A DNA stretch of 64,000 bases, taken from Defluviibacillus sp043739385 (GTDB lineage: Bacteria; Pseudomonadota; Gammaproteobacteria; Burkholderiales; Burkholderiaceae_C). How positions within the stretch are numbered: position 1 is the first letter of the stretch; every line of letters starts with the position of its first letter. Location of the stretch: assembly GCA_043739385.1 (NCBI GenBank), contig JAYUED010000178.1, positions 19,990 through 83,989 on the forward strand, in the 5' to 3' direction. Made by a program: the position numbers and the translations under genes. This document shows positions 25,773 through 34,069 of the stretch, piece after piece. Under the pieces are notes generated by a model, which did no database searches, was not told the DNA's origin, and worked only from the letters and a program-made list of their open reading frames with translations.

Positions 25773-27207
25773 GTCACAAGCGACCCCCCAACCGCCTTAC
25801 TCACCATCGATAAATACGGGGCTGGAGTACGGCGTCTCAGCCATGACGGCGATGAGCGGCAGAAGTGATGCTACATCTGGTGTCAGCCTGTTTTGGCGTA
25901 CCTTTTTTTTACTTGCCATACTGATCTTAGGTAGCGTTTTGGCGTGGTTAAAGACGCTGTCAGCACTGGAATTCGAACCTCGTGTCATGCAAACGGCACA
26001 TCAAATTGTGTCGATGGTGAACATCACTCGCACAGCGCTGACACATACTGATAGATTTGGAGAAACTGAAGTGCTCAAGACGCTGGCCTTGGAAGAAGGC
26101 CTGCGCATCCAGCCGCGCTTGCTGACCGACGTGATAGACCCCCTAAGTTCTGATGCCTTGAGCTTACGTATCTTGCAAGAGTTGAAGACCCGTAACGGGA
26201 TGAGCACCCAGATGTCACTGCGCGTGAATGGCCAATCAGGTATCTGGATCAGCTTCAACCTGAACGACAAGCCCTATTGGCTGAGAATTGATCTAGACCG
26301 TGTCAGCCCACCCAGCGGCAAAACTTGGCTGATCTGGTTAGCGCTGGCTGTGGTGCTGTCACTTGCCGGCGCCGCTATCTTGGCCAGATTGATTAACAAA
26401 CCCATCAATCTTCTTTGGCAGGCCGCAGGTCGGGTGCGGGAAGGTGATTACCAGTCCAGCTACCTCGATGAAAAAGCCAGTACCAACGAAATTCGTGAAG
26501 TCAACATCGGCTTCAACCGCATGGCATCGCGCATAGCCAAAATTGACCAAGACCGCGCGGTGATGCTCGCTGGTATCTCACATGACCTGCGCACACCCTT
26601 GGCCAGACTGCGGTTAGAGTCCGAGATGTACGTGAGTGATGAAAATGCGCGAGCTCATATGAACAACGATATCGAGCAGCTCGATCGCACTATCGACAAG
26701 TTCCTAGAGTACGCCCGCCCTGTGCCCTGTAATTTTCAGCCTGTGCACTTGAACTCGGTGATTGAAGGCTGCTTGTACGCGCTCAGCAATCCGTCCGACA
26801 TGAAGCTCACATTGGATCTGGCAGCGGATTTAGATGTTTTTGGTGATGCCATCGAACTAGCACGTGTCATCAACAACCTGCTAGAGAATGCTCGCCGCTA
26901 TGGCAAAACCCCTAGCACTGGTATCGCAAAAGTTGAAATCACCGGCCGTATACGAGACCACTGGGTGGTGTTACGTGTACGTGACCGAGGCCTTGGTGTT
27001 TCAGCAGCCGTACTCCCATTGCTAACACAAGCATTTTTTCGAGGAGATACTGCCCGCACATCAGCCGTAGGGGCGGGGTTAGGTTTGTCCATCGTCGAAA
27101 AATCTATTCAACGCATGGGAGGCACAGTCAGCCTGAGTTGTCCTAGCAGCGGTGGACTGGCCGTGCTCATTCGTTTGAACAAGGTTAGTTCACAGGCGAA
27201 GAAATAA
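25744..27207 (+). CDS. envZ: EnvZ-type sensor histidine kinase
   Basis: This is the sensor partner of OmpR in the inner membrane. From ATG 25744 there is a 45-residue N-terminal stretch, TM1 (about 48-68), a periplasmic domain to about 194, TM2 (195-216), HAMP, and the H-box AGISHDLRTPLARLRLE with His280. The N box is NNLLENARRYGK, and the G boxes are RDRGLGVS and GAGLGLSIVEKSIQRMGG. The start is uncertain: 25744 overlaps ompR by 29 bases, while ATG 25843 or 25852 would give the short cytoplasmic N-terminus more usual for the family. Confidence 0.92.
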   Translation: MSLYPMETSKSQATPQPPYSPSINTGLEYGVSAMTAMSGRSDATSGVSLFWRTFFLLAILILGSVLAWLKTLSALEFEPRVMQTAHQIVSMVNITRTALTHTDRFGETEVLKTLALEEGLRIQPRLLTDVIDPLSSDALSLRILQELKTRNGMSTQMSLRVNGQSGIWISFNLNDKPYWLRIDLDRVSPPSGKTWLIWLALAVVLSLAGAAILARLINKPINLLWQAAGRVREGDYQSSYLDEKASTNEIREVNIGFNRMASRIAKIDQDRAVMLAGISHDLRTPLARLRLESEMYVSDENARAHMNNDIEQLDRTIDKFLEYARPVPCNFQPVHLNSVIEGCLYALSNPSDMKLTLDLAADLDVFGDAIELARVINNLLENARRYGKTPSTGIAKVEITGRIRDHWVVLRVRDRGLGVSAAVLPLLTQAFFRGDTARTSAVGAGLGLSIVEKSIQRMGGTVSLSCPSSGGLAVLIRLNKVSSQAKK

Positions 27208-27215
27208 CAATAAAT

Positions 27216-27241
27216 GCCCTATTCACAAGACTAACTAGGGC
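27216..27241. terminator. Hairpin between convergent envZ and ispF
   Basis: GCCCTA pairs with TAGGGC across a 14-base loop. There is no long T-tract, so it is at best a weak or Rho-assisted terminator. Confidence 0.35.
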
Positions 27242-27259
27242 TTACAGCTAGAAATACAG

Positions 27260-27757
27260 CTATAGAAAAAGAAGCACAACTGCTCGGGCTTCTATGCTCA
27301 AACCTTGACCTACAGGCCCCAGTTTTTCTGCCGTCTTGGCTTTGACATTAACCAGTGCGGGAGCCACCCCCAGCGCCAGTGCTATCCGTTCGCGCATCAA
27401 CGGAATGTGAGCGGCGAGCTTTGGCGCTTGGGCCACCACAGTAGTGTCCACATTTCCCAGCTGAAAGCCCTTTTCCCGCACCCGGCGCATCGCCTCAGTC
27501 AACAGCACCAATGAATTGGCGCCAGCAAAGCGCACATCGGTATCGGGAAAATGCGTGCCAATATCGCCCAAACCCGCAGCACCTAGTACCGCATCGGTAA
27601 TGGCGTGCAGCAGTACATCCGCGTCTGAGTGTCCCAGCAGGCCCATGCTGTGCGGGATCTCTACCCCACCGATGATGAGTTTTCGGCCTGGAACCAGGGC
27701 ATGGACATCCCAACCTTCACCGATACGCAGGTTGAGTGGGTTAAAAGATACAGGCAT
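27260..27757 (-). CDS. ispF: 2-C-methyl-D-erythritol 2,4-cyclodiphosphate synthase
   Basis: IspF cyclises CDP-methylerythritol phosphate to the cyclodiphosphate in the MEP isoprenoid pathway, as a trimer with zinc. The zinc-binding motif RIGEGWDVHAL lies about 12 residues from the start. LLGHSDADVLLHAITDA and IGTHFPDTD follow, as does the C-terminal AEKLGPVGQGLSIEARAVV. I chose ATG 27757 (165 residues); a TTG at 27778 also lies in frame and is only seven bases after ispD, but has no binding site. Confidence 0.95.
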   Translation of the reverse strand: MPVSFNPLNLRIGEGWDVHALVPGRKLIIGGVEIPHSMGLLGHSDADVLLHAITDAVLGAAGLGDIGTHFPDTDVRFAGANSLVLLTEAMRRVREKGFQLGNVDTTVVAQAPKLAAHIPLMRERIALALGVAPALVNVKAKTAEKLGPVGQGLSIEARAVVLLFL

Positions 27758-27785
27758 TGCAGTAGTGTTGTCACTCAAAGGGCGC

Positions 27786-28544
27786 TCACAGGGTTATGGG
27801 TACAGGTACTGATCGATTTTTCAAACAAGCCTCTGCCAAGGCGAAATCTTCAGGGTAGGTCACTTTGAAGTTTTGCGCACTGCCCGGTACCAGCAGGGGC
27901 TGCAAACCCATAACTTCCATAGCACTTGCCTCATCTGTAACCTCATACCCTTGTCGCGCCGCGTGTAGTAAAGCGTCCCGCAAAGCGCCGATACGGAACA
28001 TCTGTGGCGTTTGCGCCAACCATTTGTCGTGGCGATTGACAGTGGCCACAACCCGGCCTTGCACGGACTGCTTCAGGGTGTCCGGCAACTTGTGCGCCAG
28101 CAGCCCACCCACAGCATCATCCACGCAGGCATGTACCAGCGCATTAATTTGCAAAGTTGTAATAAGACAACGTGCGGCGTCATGTACCAGCACCCAATCT
28201 GCAGGCTTTGCACCGTAGGTGGTCAGCAAAGCATTTAAACCATTTAATACGGTTAAAGCCCTTGTTTCACCAGCATTAGCTGCTATCAAAAAAGAATTTT
28301 TTGACTTTGCCTGGGCAACTGTGCAGGCCAGCTCAGCACAGGCAATGGCATGGCCATCAGGAGAGATCACCACCAGCACAGCCCCCAAGTCGGGCACCGC
28401 AGCAAACGCCGTCAGTGTATGGGCTAGCAACGACTGTCCAGCAACGTCACGGTACTGCTTGGGCAAACCCGTTCCGGCGCGGCTGCCGACGCCACCGCAG
28501 GGAATCAGGGCGAACACAGGCACAGGCAGATCGTCACGTGACAC
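27786..28544 (-). CDS. ispD: 2-C-methyl-D-erythritol 4-phosphate cytidylyltransferase
   Basis: IspD couples CTP to methylerythritol phosphate, the step two reactions before IspF. The nucleotide loop PCGGVGSRAGTGLPKQY is at 15-31, the VHDAARCL motif lies near 119-126, and AQTPQMFR and TDEASAME follow. The 252-residue protein starts with GTG at 28544, four bases before the META gene stop, which suggests coupling. Residues about 80-90 (SKNSFLIAANAG) are encoded by an unusually A/T-rich stretch with a 17-base inverted repeat (28287-28303), in a loop that varies in the family. Confidence 0.94.
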   Translation of the reverse strand: MSRDDLPVPVFALIPCGGVGSRAGTGLPKQYRDVAGQSLLAHTLTAFAAVPDLGAVLVVISPDGHAIACAELACTVAQAKSKNSFLIAANAGETRALTVLNGLNALLTTYGAKPADWVLVHDAARCLITTLQINALVHACVDDAVGGLLAHKLPDTLKQSVQGRVVATVNRHDKWLAQTPQMFRIGALRDALLHAARQGYEVTDEASAMEVMGLQPLLVPGSAQNFKVTYPEDFALAEACLKNRSVPVPITL

Positions 28545-28548
28545 GCAT

Positions 28549-29058
28549 TTACTCGCTGCGCGTCAGTCGCAAGACTACAGTGCCTGCTTCGTCGGACATT
28601 TCCAGTTGGGTATCGGTCGCGCTGCGCACTATGCGAGCGCGGCGAACGCTCTCCAAGGCAGCCAGAAATTTAGTCTCTGTCGCCATGGCGGAGCTTTCGC
28701 ACATTTTTTTGGTAGCCCCCAGAGGTCCCATGCGCAGGTTGTCCCCTGAAATCAAGGCATCCCCTCCAAAGCTGTTACAGCCAGCATTCCCCCCAATCTG
28801 GGTCAGGCTGATGAATTGAAGTCGGGGCGTGGTACGACCCGGCAAGGCGGGGTTAACCATTGCCTTGGCAATCCACTGACTGCCAACAAGGGTATCAAGC
28901 CCTGGCGAAGTGGTAGAAGCAGCAGAAGTGGTCGATTCGGAGGGAGAAACAGAGTGTGTTGCGGTCATGGAGGAAGCGCAGCCCATCAGAAGGCTCGCAA
29001 TAACAATAAAAGGAAACGCACGGTAAAACGTACGAGAAGAGGCTAGCAAGGTGTACAT
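28549..29058 (-). CDS. META-domain lipoprotein (HslJ-like)
   Basis: Residues 1-26 are a lipoprotein signal ending in LLMGC. A Ser/Thr-rich linker follows, then a META domain (GSQWIAKAM...RLQFISLTQIGGNAGCNSFGG...TKKMCESSAMATETKFLAAL) of the HslJ type. HslJ-like proteins are envelope proteins tied to heat or novobiocin resistance; the exact role is unknown. I chose ATG 29058 because it begins the signal peptide; the frame stays open upstream to 29124. It lies directly before ispD. Confidence 0.82.
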   Translation of the reverse strand: MYTLLASSRTFYRAFPFIVIASLLMGCASSMTATHSVSPSESTTSAASTTSPGLDTLVGSQWIAKAMVNPALPGRTTPRLQFISLTQIGGNAGCNSFGGDALISGDNLRMGPLGATKKMCESSAMATETKFLAALESVRRARIVRSATDTQLEMSDEAGTVVLRLTRSE

Positions 29059-29126
29059 GGCTTTGATGTGATCAAAGATTGAATAAGTGCATATTTTGCC
29101 TGTAGCCAGCAAATACCTGTGCAAGT

Positions 29127-29200
29127 GGGTAGCCTTACCCCCATAAACCCTAAAATCTCAGCTTACGCGCCCGCACCCCATGCCGTCCGGCTTGGGGTGC
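29127..29200 (+). promoter_or_regulatory. Terminator-like hairpins in the mfd leader
   Basis: GGGTA/TACCC (29127-29140) precedes a strong hairpin GCACCCCA-T-GCC...GGC-T-TGGGGTGC (29173-29200), followed by TTTGTTGTTTG. No plus-strand gene ends here. It is therefore either an attenuator ahead of mfd or the 3' end of a short unannotated RNA starting near 29080. Confidence 0.5.
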
Positions 29201-29265
29201 TTTGTTGTTTGCTGACGCCCCCTATTTTTAGCCATCCCGCATTGCCCGACTCTCACTCCAGGCTT

Positions 29266-32200
29266 ATGGACCTCCCTAAACTCACCACCGGTAAACGCTT
29301 CACCTTGCCCAGACCTGCAGGGTCTGCCGATGCTCTGCTCCTGGCCCAACTCGCACAGCGTGAGAAGGCCGGCAAAAAACTCACGGCCATCATCACCTCG
29401 GATGCCACCGACGCATTGCGACTGATGGAGGAGATAGCCTTCTTTGCCCCAGACGTGCGCACAGCCCTGTTCCCAGACTGGGAAACCCTGCCTTACGACA
29501 GCTTTTCTCCCCACCAAGACCTTATCAGCGAACGCTTGGCGACCCTCTGGCGCATCAGCCAACGCGATAAGGAGACCGGTGTGGACGTGGTCATAGTCCC
29601 CGCCACCACCGCACTCTACCGCCTCGCCCCGCCCTCGTTCTTGGCGGGGTACACCTTCCACTTTAAAGTGAAGCAGCAGCTTGACGAGGTCAAACTCAAA
29701 GCGCAGTTGACGCTTGCTGGCTACAGCCACGTGACACAGGTCGTTAGCCCTGGTGAATACGCAGTGCGCGGCGGTTTGATTGACCTGTTCCCAATGGGGA
29801 GTCTGGTGCCCTACCGCGTGGATTTGTTCGATGACGAAATCGACAGTATCCGCACCTTCGACCCCGATAGCCAGCGCAGCCTTTACCCTGTGCCTGAAGT
29901 ACGTTTGCTGCCTGGGCGCGAATTCCCCATGGACGACGAAGCCCGCGCCCACTTTAGGGGCCGGTGGCGTGAATTGATGGAAGGCGATCCGACCAAGAGC
30001 CGCATCTACAAAGACATCGGTGCAGGTGTCGCCACCGCTGGTATCGAATACTACCTGCCGCTGTTTTTTGAGCAAACTGCCACCGTCTTCGACTACCTCG
30101 GCGAGAACGCCACTGTGGTGCTGCACGGGGACTTGGAACCGGCGTTCCAACGTTTTTGGCAAGATACCAAAGACCGCTACCGACTCGTCAAAGACGACCC
30201 TGAGCGCCCTGCTCTGCCACCGGAATCGCTGTTTCTGAGCACCGAGCAGTTCTACACGCGGTGCAATGATTACGCGCAGTTGGCTATCAAACCTGCCAAT
30301 GCTGCGGTCGATGAGATAACCCCTAGCGCTGACTTCCTCAGCATCCCGGCCCTTTCCGTCGTTCGTGGTGCCGAGGAACCCCTGGCCCGCCTGCAAAGCC
30401 ACATCCGCAACACCCCACACCGCGTGCTGCTGCTGGCGGAGAGCGACGGGCGGCGTGAAAGCCTGCTCGATTTCTTGCGCGCCAGCAAGCTCAGCCCGCC
30501 GGCGTTTGACTCGTTAGCTGAATTCCAGAAAAGTGACGAGAAAGTCGGCATCGCCACCGCTGCGCTCACCGTGGGCTTCAGTTGGCTCAATGATGGATCA
30601 TCAGGAGGCCTGGATTTCGTCACTGAAACCGAGTTATTCGCAGCAGGCCCCACTACCCGCCGCCGTAAAAAGCAAGAGCAGGTCAGCGACGTTAACGCTC
30701 TCATCAAGGATTTGGCAGAGCTGAACATCGGCGACCCGGTTGTTCACAGTGCGCACGGCATTGGCCGCTATAGAGGCTTGGTCAACCTCGATCTCGGCAT
30801 GGGCCAGAACATTGACGGTAGTCCGCAAGAACAAGAATTCCTCCACCTTGAATACGCGGACAAAGCCACGCTGTATGTCCCCGTCAGTCAACTCCACCAC
30901 ATCAGCCGCTACACCGGCGTCAGCGCCGACGAAGCCCCGCTGCACCGCTTAGGCTCCGGCCAGTGGGAAAAAGCCAAGCGCAAAGCCGCAGAACAGGTGC
31001 GCGACAGCGCGGCTGAGTTGCTCAACATCTATGCCCGACGCGCCGCCCGCGTAGGCCACGCCTTCCGCTACAGCGCAAACGACTACGAAACCTTTGCCAA
31101 CGATTTCGGCTTTGAGGAAACTCCAGACCAAAAAGCCGCCATCCACGCCGTTATTCAAGACATGATTTCGCCACGGCCTATGGATCGCCTTATTTGTGGC
31201 GACGTGGGTTTCGGGAAAACCGAGGTCGCCCTGCGAGCCGCCTTCATTGCCATCACAGGCGGCAAACAAGTCGCCTTTCTCGCCCCCACTACGCTGTTAG
31301 CAGAACAGCATTACCAAACATTGGTAGACCGTTTCGCCAAATGGCCCGTCAAAGTCGCCGAAGTCTCACGCTTCAGAAGTGGCAAAGAAATCACATCCGC
31401 TATAAAAGGTATAGCTGAAGGTAGCGTAGATATTGTGGTGGGTACCCATAAGCTCTTAAGCGAATCGACCAAGTTCAAAGACTTGGGACTGCTCATCATC
31501 GACGAGGAACACCGTTTCGGTGTGCGCCACAAAGAGCAGATGAAATCGCTGCGTGCAGAAGTGGACGTGCTGACGCTCACAGCTACGCCCATTCCTCGAA
31601 CGCTGGGCATGGCGTTAGAAGGTTTGCGTGATTTAAGTGTGATAGCCACCGCCCCACAACGCCGCCTTGCTATCAAAACCTTTGTGCGTTCCGAGAGCAA
31701 CGGCGTCATCCGTGAAGCCGTCTTGCGCGAACTCAAGCGCGGCGGGCAGGTTTACTTTCTGCACAACGAAGTTGAGACGATTGAAAACCGCCGCCAAAAG
31801 CTGGAAGAATTGCTGCCCGAAGCCCGCATCGCCATCGCCCACGGCCAAATGCCTGAGCGCCAGTTAGAAGCGGTGATGCGCGATTTTGTGGCCCAGCGCT
31901 ACAACTTGCTGCTGTGCTCCACAATTATTGAAACGGGTATCGACGTACCCACCGCCAACACCATCGTGATGAGCCGCGCCGACAAGTTCGGCTTGGCGCA
32001 ACTGCATCAACTCCGGGGCCGCGTAGGCCGCAGCCACCACCAAGCCTATGCGTATTTGATGGTGCCGGACATTGAAGGCCTGACCAAACACGCGCAGCAA
32101 CGTCTCGATGCCATCCAGCAAATGGAAGAGCTTGGCAGCGGTTTTTACCTCGCCATGCACGATCTGGAAATTCGCGGTGCCGGTGAAGTTTTAGGAGAAA

Positions 32201-32781
32201 ACCAGAGCGGCAACATGCTGGAAATCGGCTTCCAGCTTTACAACGAAATGCTGGGCGAAGCCGTGCGCAGCCTTAAAGCGGGCAAAGAACCCGATCTGCT
32301 TGCCCCTTTGAGCGTCACCACCGACATCAACCTGCACGCCCCTGCGCTCTTGCCTAACGACTACTGCGGCGATGTGCATTTACGCCTATCGTTCTACAAA
32401 AAACTGGCCACGGCCAAGACGCCCGACAAAATCGACGACCTGCTCGAAGAAATCGTAGACCGTTTTGGCAAACTCCCGCCCCAAGCGCAAACCCTGATCG
32501 ACGTCCACCGTCTGCGCGTCATCGCCAAACCCTATGGCGTGGTGAAGGTCGATGCCGCCCCCGGCGTCACCACCATCACCTTCCGCCCGAACCCACCCGT
32601 GGAGACGCTGAAAATCATCCAGCTGATTCAAAAGAACAAGCACATTCGCCTCGCAGGCAACGAAAAACTGCGCATCGAGCGCGAAGTGCCCGACCCGAAA
32701 GACCGGGCACAACAAGTGCGCGATGTGCTGAAGAGCTTGGGGCAACCGAAGGTAGAGGACGTAGTGGCGTCAGGGGCTTGA
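29266..32781 (+). CDS. mfd: Transcription-repair coupling factor Mfd
   Basis: Mfd removes RNA polymerase stalled at DNA lesions and recruits UvrA. The 1171-residue product has the N-terminal UvrB-like module (SADALLLAQLAQREK...WETLPYDSFSPH). The CarD-like RNA-polymerase interaction domain starts near 489 (GDPVVHSAHGIGRYRGL). The RecG-like translocase has Walker A GDVGFGKT (645-652) and DEEH (746-749), and the C-terminal TRCF domain follows. I chose ATG 29266 (MDLPKLTTGKRF), where homology begins; an upstream ATG at 29119 would overlap the strong leader hairpin. A 17-nt palindrome lies inside the translocase region. Confidence 0.97.
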   Translation: MDLPKLTTGKRFTLPRPAGSADALLLAQLAQREKAGKKLTAIITSDATDALRLMEEIAFFAPDVRTALFPDWETLPYDSFSPHQDLISERLATLWRISQRDKETGVDVVIVPATTALYRLAPPSFLAGYTFHFKVKQQLDEVKLKAQLTLAGYSHVTQVVSPGEYAVRGGLIDLFPMGSLVPYRVDLFDDEIDSIRTFDPDSQRSLYPVPEVRLLPGREFPMDDEARAHFRGRWRELMEGDPTKSRIYKDIGAGVATAGIEYYLPLFFEQTATVFDYLGENATVVLHGDLEPAFQRFWQDTKDRYRLVKDDPERPALPPESLFLSTEQFYTRCNDYAQLAIKPANAAVDEITPSADFLSIPALSVVRGAEEPLARLQSHIRNTPHRVLLLAESDGRRESLLDFLRASKLSPPAFDSLAEFQKSDEKVGIATAALTVGFSWLNDGSSGGLDFVTETELFAAGPTTRRRKKQEQVSDVNALIKDLAELNIGDPVVHSAHGIGRYRGLVNLDLGMGQNIDGSPQEQEFLHLEYADKATLYVPVSQLHHISRYTGVSADEAPLHRLGSGQWEKAKRKAAEQVRDSAAELLNIYARRAARVGHAFRYSANDYETFANDFGFEETPDQKAAIHAVIQDMISPRPMDRLICGDVGFGKTEVALRAAFIAITGGKQVAFLAPTTLLAEQHYQTLVDRFAKWPVKVAEVSRFRSGKEITSAIKGIAEGSVDIVVGTHKLLSESTKFKDLGLLIIDEEHRFGVRHKEQMKSLRAEVDVLTLTATPIPRTLGMALEGLRDLSVIATAPQRRLAIKTFVRSESNGVIREAVLRELKRGGQVYFLHNEVETIENRRQKLEELLPEARIAIAHGQMPERQLEAVMRDFVAQRYNLLLCSTIIETGIDVPTANTIVMSRADKFGLAQLHQLRGRVGRSHHQAYAYLMVPDIEGLTKHAQQRLDAIQQMEELGSGFYLAMHDLEIRGAGEVLGENQSGNMLEIGFQLYNEMLGEAVRSLKAGKEPDLLAPLSVTTDINLHAPALLPNDYCGDVHLRLSFYKKLATAKTPDKIDDLLEEIVDRFGKLPPQAQTLIDVHRLRVIAKPYGVVKVDAAPGVTTITFRPNPPVETLKIIQLIQKNKHIRLAGNEKLRIEREVPDPKDRAQQVRDVLKSLGQPKVEDVVASGA
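31399..31415. repeat. 17-nt palindrome GCTAT-N7-ATAGC in mfd
   Basis: GCTATA/TATAGC arms of six pairs; spacer AAAAGGT counted over seven bases. Read in frame as Ala-Ile-Lys-Gly-Ile-Ala. Confidence 0.75.
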
Positions 32782-32853
32782 GGGGAAGCTCGCATATCCT
32801 GCCGTTATCCTTACCTTATCTTGCCGTTTTCACCGCCACCTCACCGTTGCCCC

Positions 32854-33582
32854 ATGACTAACTCAACCGAAACCTTCCCCGGCCTCGTTCTCCAAGGCTT
32901 CACCCCGCCTTTGCGTCTGCGGGACTTCAAACTCATCGCTTTCGACATGGACTCCACCCTCATCAACATCGAGTGCATTGATGAGATTGCCGATGCAGCG
33001 GGCCGCAAGGCAGAGGTGGCTGCTATCACTGAAGCCACCATGCGCGGCGAGATTACCGATTTCAAAGACAGCCTGAGGCGTCGCGTGGCACAGCTCAAAG
33101 GCGTGACGGTGGCGGATATGGAGCAGGTTTACACCCAACGCCTGCAACTCAACCCGGGCGCCGCCACACTGGTGGCAGCATGCAAGGCTGCGGGGTTAAA
33201 GGTGCTCCTGGTCAGCGGAGGATTCACGTTTTTTGCGGATCGAGTCAAAGACACGCTGGGTATTGATTTTGTGCGTGCCAATGTGCTGGAAGTGGAAAGC
33301 GGGCCTAACTGCGGTCAACTTACCGGCGGCTTGGTCACGCAGAGTTGGGGTGATATTTGCGACGGTGCCGAAAAACGCCGCACGTTGCTTGAAGTCGCAT
33401 CCCTCTTGGGCATCTCGCCTGCACAAACCATCGCAGTGGGCGATGGTGCGAACGATTTGCCCATGATGGACGTAGCAGGCTTATCCGTGGCCTACCACGC
33501 AAAGCCCAAAGTGCGGGAACAAGCGATGGTGGCGATCAATGAGGGCGGGCTTGACCGCTTGCTGGACATTCTCAAGCCCTGA
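32854..33582 (+). CDS. serB: Phosphoserine phosphatase
   Basis: SerB dephosphorylates O-phosphoserine in the last step of serine synthesis. The HAD motif I is FDMDSTLINIECIDEIAD with the nucleophile Asp. Motif II is LLVSGGFTFFADRV, and motifs III/IV are KRRTLLEVA and VGDGANDLPMMDVAGLSVAYHAKPKV. The 242-residue product lacks the N-terminal ACT-like domain of E. coli SerB, as is common in betaproteobacteria. I chose ATG 32854; a TTG at 32821 adds 11 unlike residues. It lies 72 bases after mfd. Confidence 0.95.
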   Translation: MTNSTETFPGLVLQGFTPPLRLRDFKLIAFDMDSTLINIECIDEIADAAGRKAEVAAITEATMRGEITDFKDSLRRRVAQLKGVTVADMEQVYTQRLQLNPGAATLVAACKAAGLKVLLVSGGFTFFADRVKDTLGIDFVRANVLEVESGPNCGQLTGGLVTQSWGDICDGAEKRRTLLEVASLLGISPAQTIAVGDGANDLPMMDVAGLSVAYHAKPKVREQAMVAINEGGLDRLLDILKP

Positions 33583-33585
33583 CGT

Positions 33586-33620
33586 AAAAACAGGCCAAAC
33601 GCTTGCGCAAATGGCCTGTT
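33586..33620 (-). terminator. Terminator of glnB
   Basis: On the minus strand AACAGGCC pairs with GGCCTGTT (8 pairs) and is followed by TTT. It begins 35 bases past the glnB stop, between convergent genes. Confidence 0.75.
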
Positions 33621-33654
33621 GCAGAGCTCAACGGAATGGCTCTGGGGTTGACGT

Positions 33655-33993
33655 TTAAACTGCGGCGTCGTCGATTTCACCCGTACGAATGCGCAACACG
33701 CGCTCCACCGTAGTGACAAAAATTTTGCCGTCGCCAATCTTTCCGGTGCGGGCAGCTTTAACAATGGCTTCCACGCAACGGTCAACTTCGTCGTCTTTCA
33801 CTACCACTTCAACCTTCACTTTGGGCAAAAAGTCCACCACGTACTCAGCCCCTCGGTACAACTCAGTGTGGCCTTTTTGACGGCCAAAGCCTTTGACTTC
33901 AGTGACGGTAAGACCCGTGACACCACAATCGGCCAGGGCTTCACGTACCTCTTCGAGTTTGAAGGGCTTGAGGATTGCGGTGATTTGCTTCAT
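33655..33993 (-). CDS. glnB: Nitrogen regulatory protein P-II
   Basis: PII trimers sense 2-oxoglutarate and ATP/ADP and control glutamine synthetase adenylylation and NtrB. The 112-residue product has the T-loop GRQKGHTELYRGAEYVVDF with uridylylation site Tyr51, the B-loop TGKIGDGKIFV, and the C-loop RIRTGEIDDAAV. The sequence is closer to E. coli GlnB than GlnK, and no amtB is adjacent. Gene order nadE-glnB on one strand with a 76-base gap suggests cotranscription or a promoter in the gap, which holds a 15-bp tandem duplication. Confidence 0.94.
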   Translation of the reverse strand: MKQITAILKPFKLEEVREALADCGVTGLTVTEVKGFGRQKGHTELYRGAEYVVDFLPKVKVEVVVKDDEVDRCVEAIVKAARTGKIGDGKIFVTTVERVLRIRTGEIDDAAV

Positions 33994-34013
33994 TAACGGG
34001 GGTCTTTCAAAAG

Positions 34014-34043
34014 GTAAATCGTCATTACGTAAATCGTCATTAC
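34014..34043. repeat. 15-bp tandem duplication upstream of glnB
   Basis: GTAAATCGTCATTAC occurs twice back to back (34014-34028 and 34029-34043), between the nadE stop and the glnB start. It could be a doubled regulator site or a replication-slippage product. Confidence 0.85.
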
Positions 34044-34069
34044 TTTAAATTGTTAAATTGAGACGCAAT

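Noticed and set aside
29158..30420. 420-codon open frame opposite the start of mfd
   Set aside because: It is antisense to conserved Mfd sequence with no family features; it is a shadow frame.
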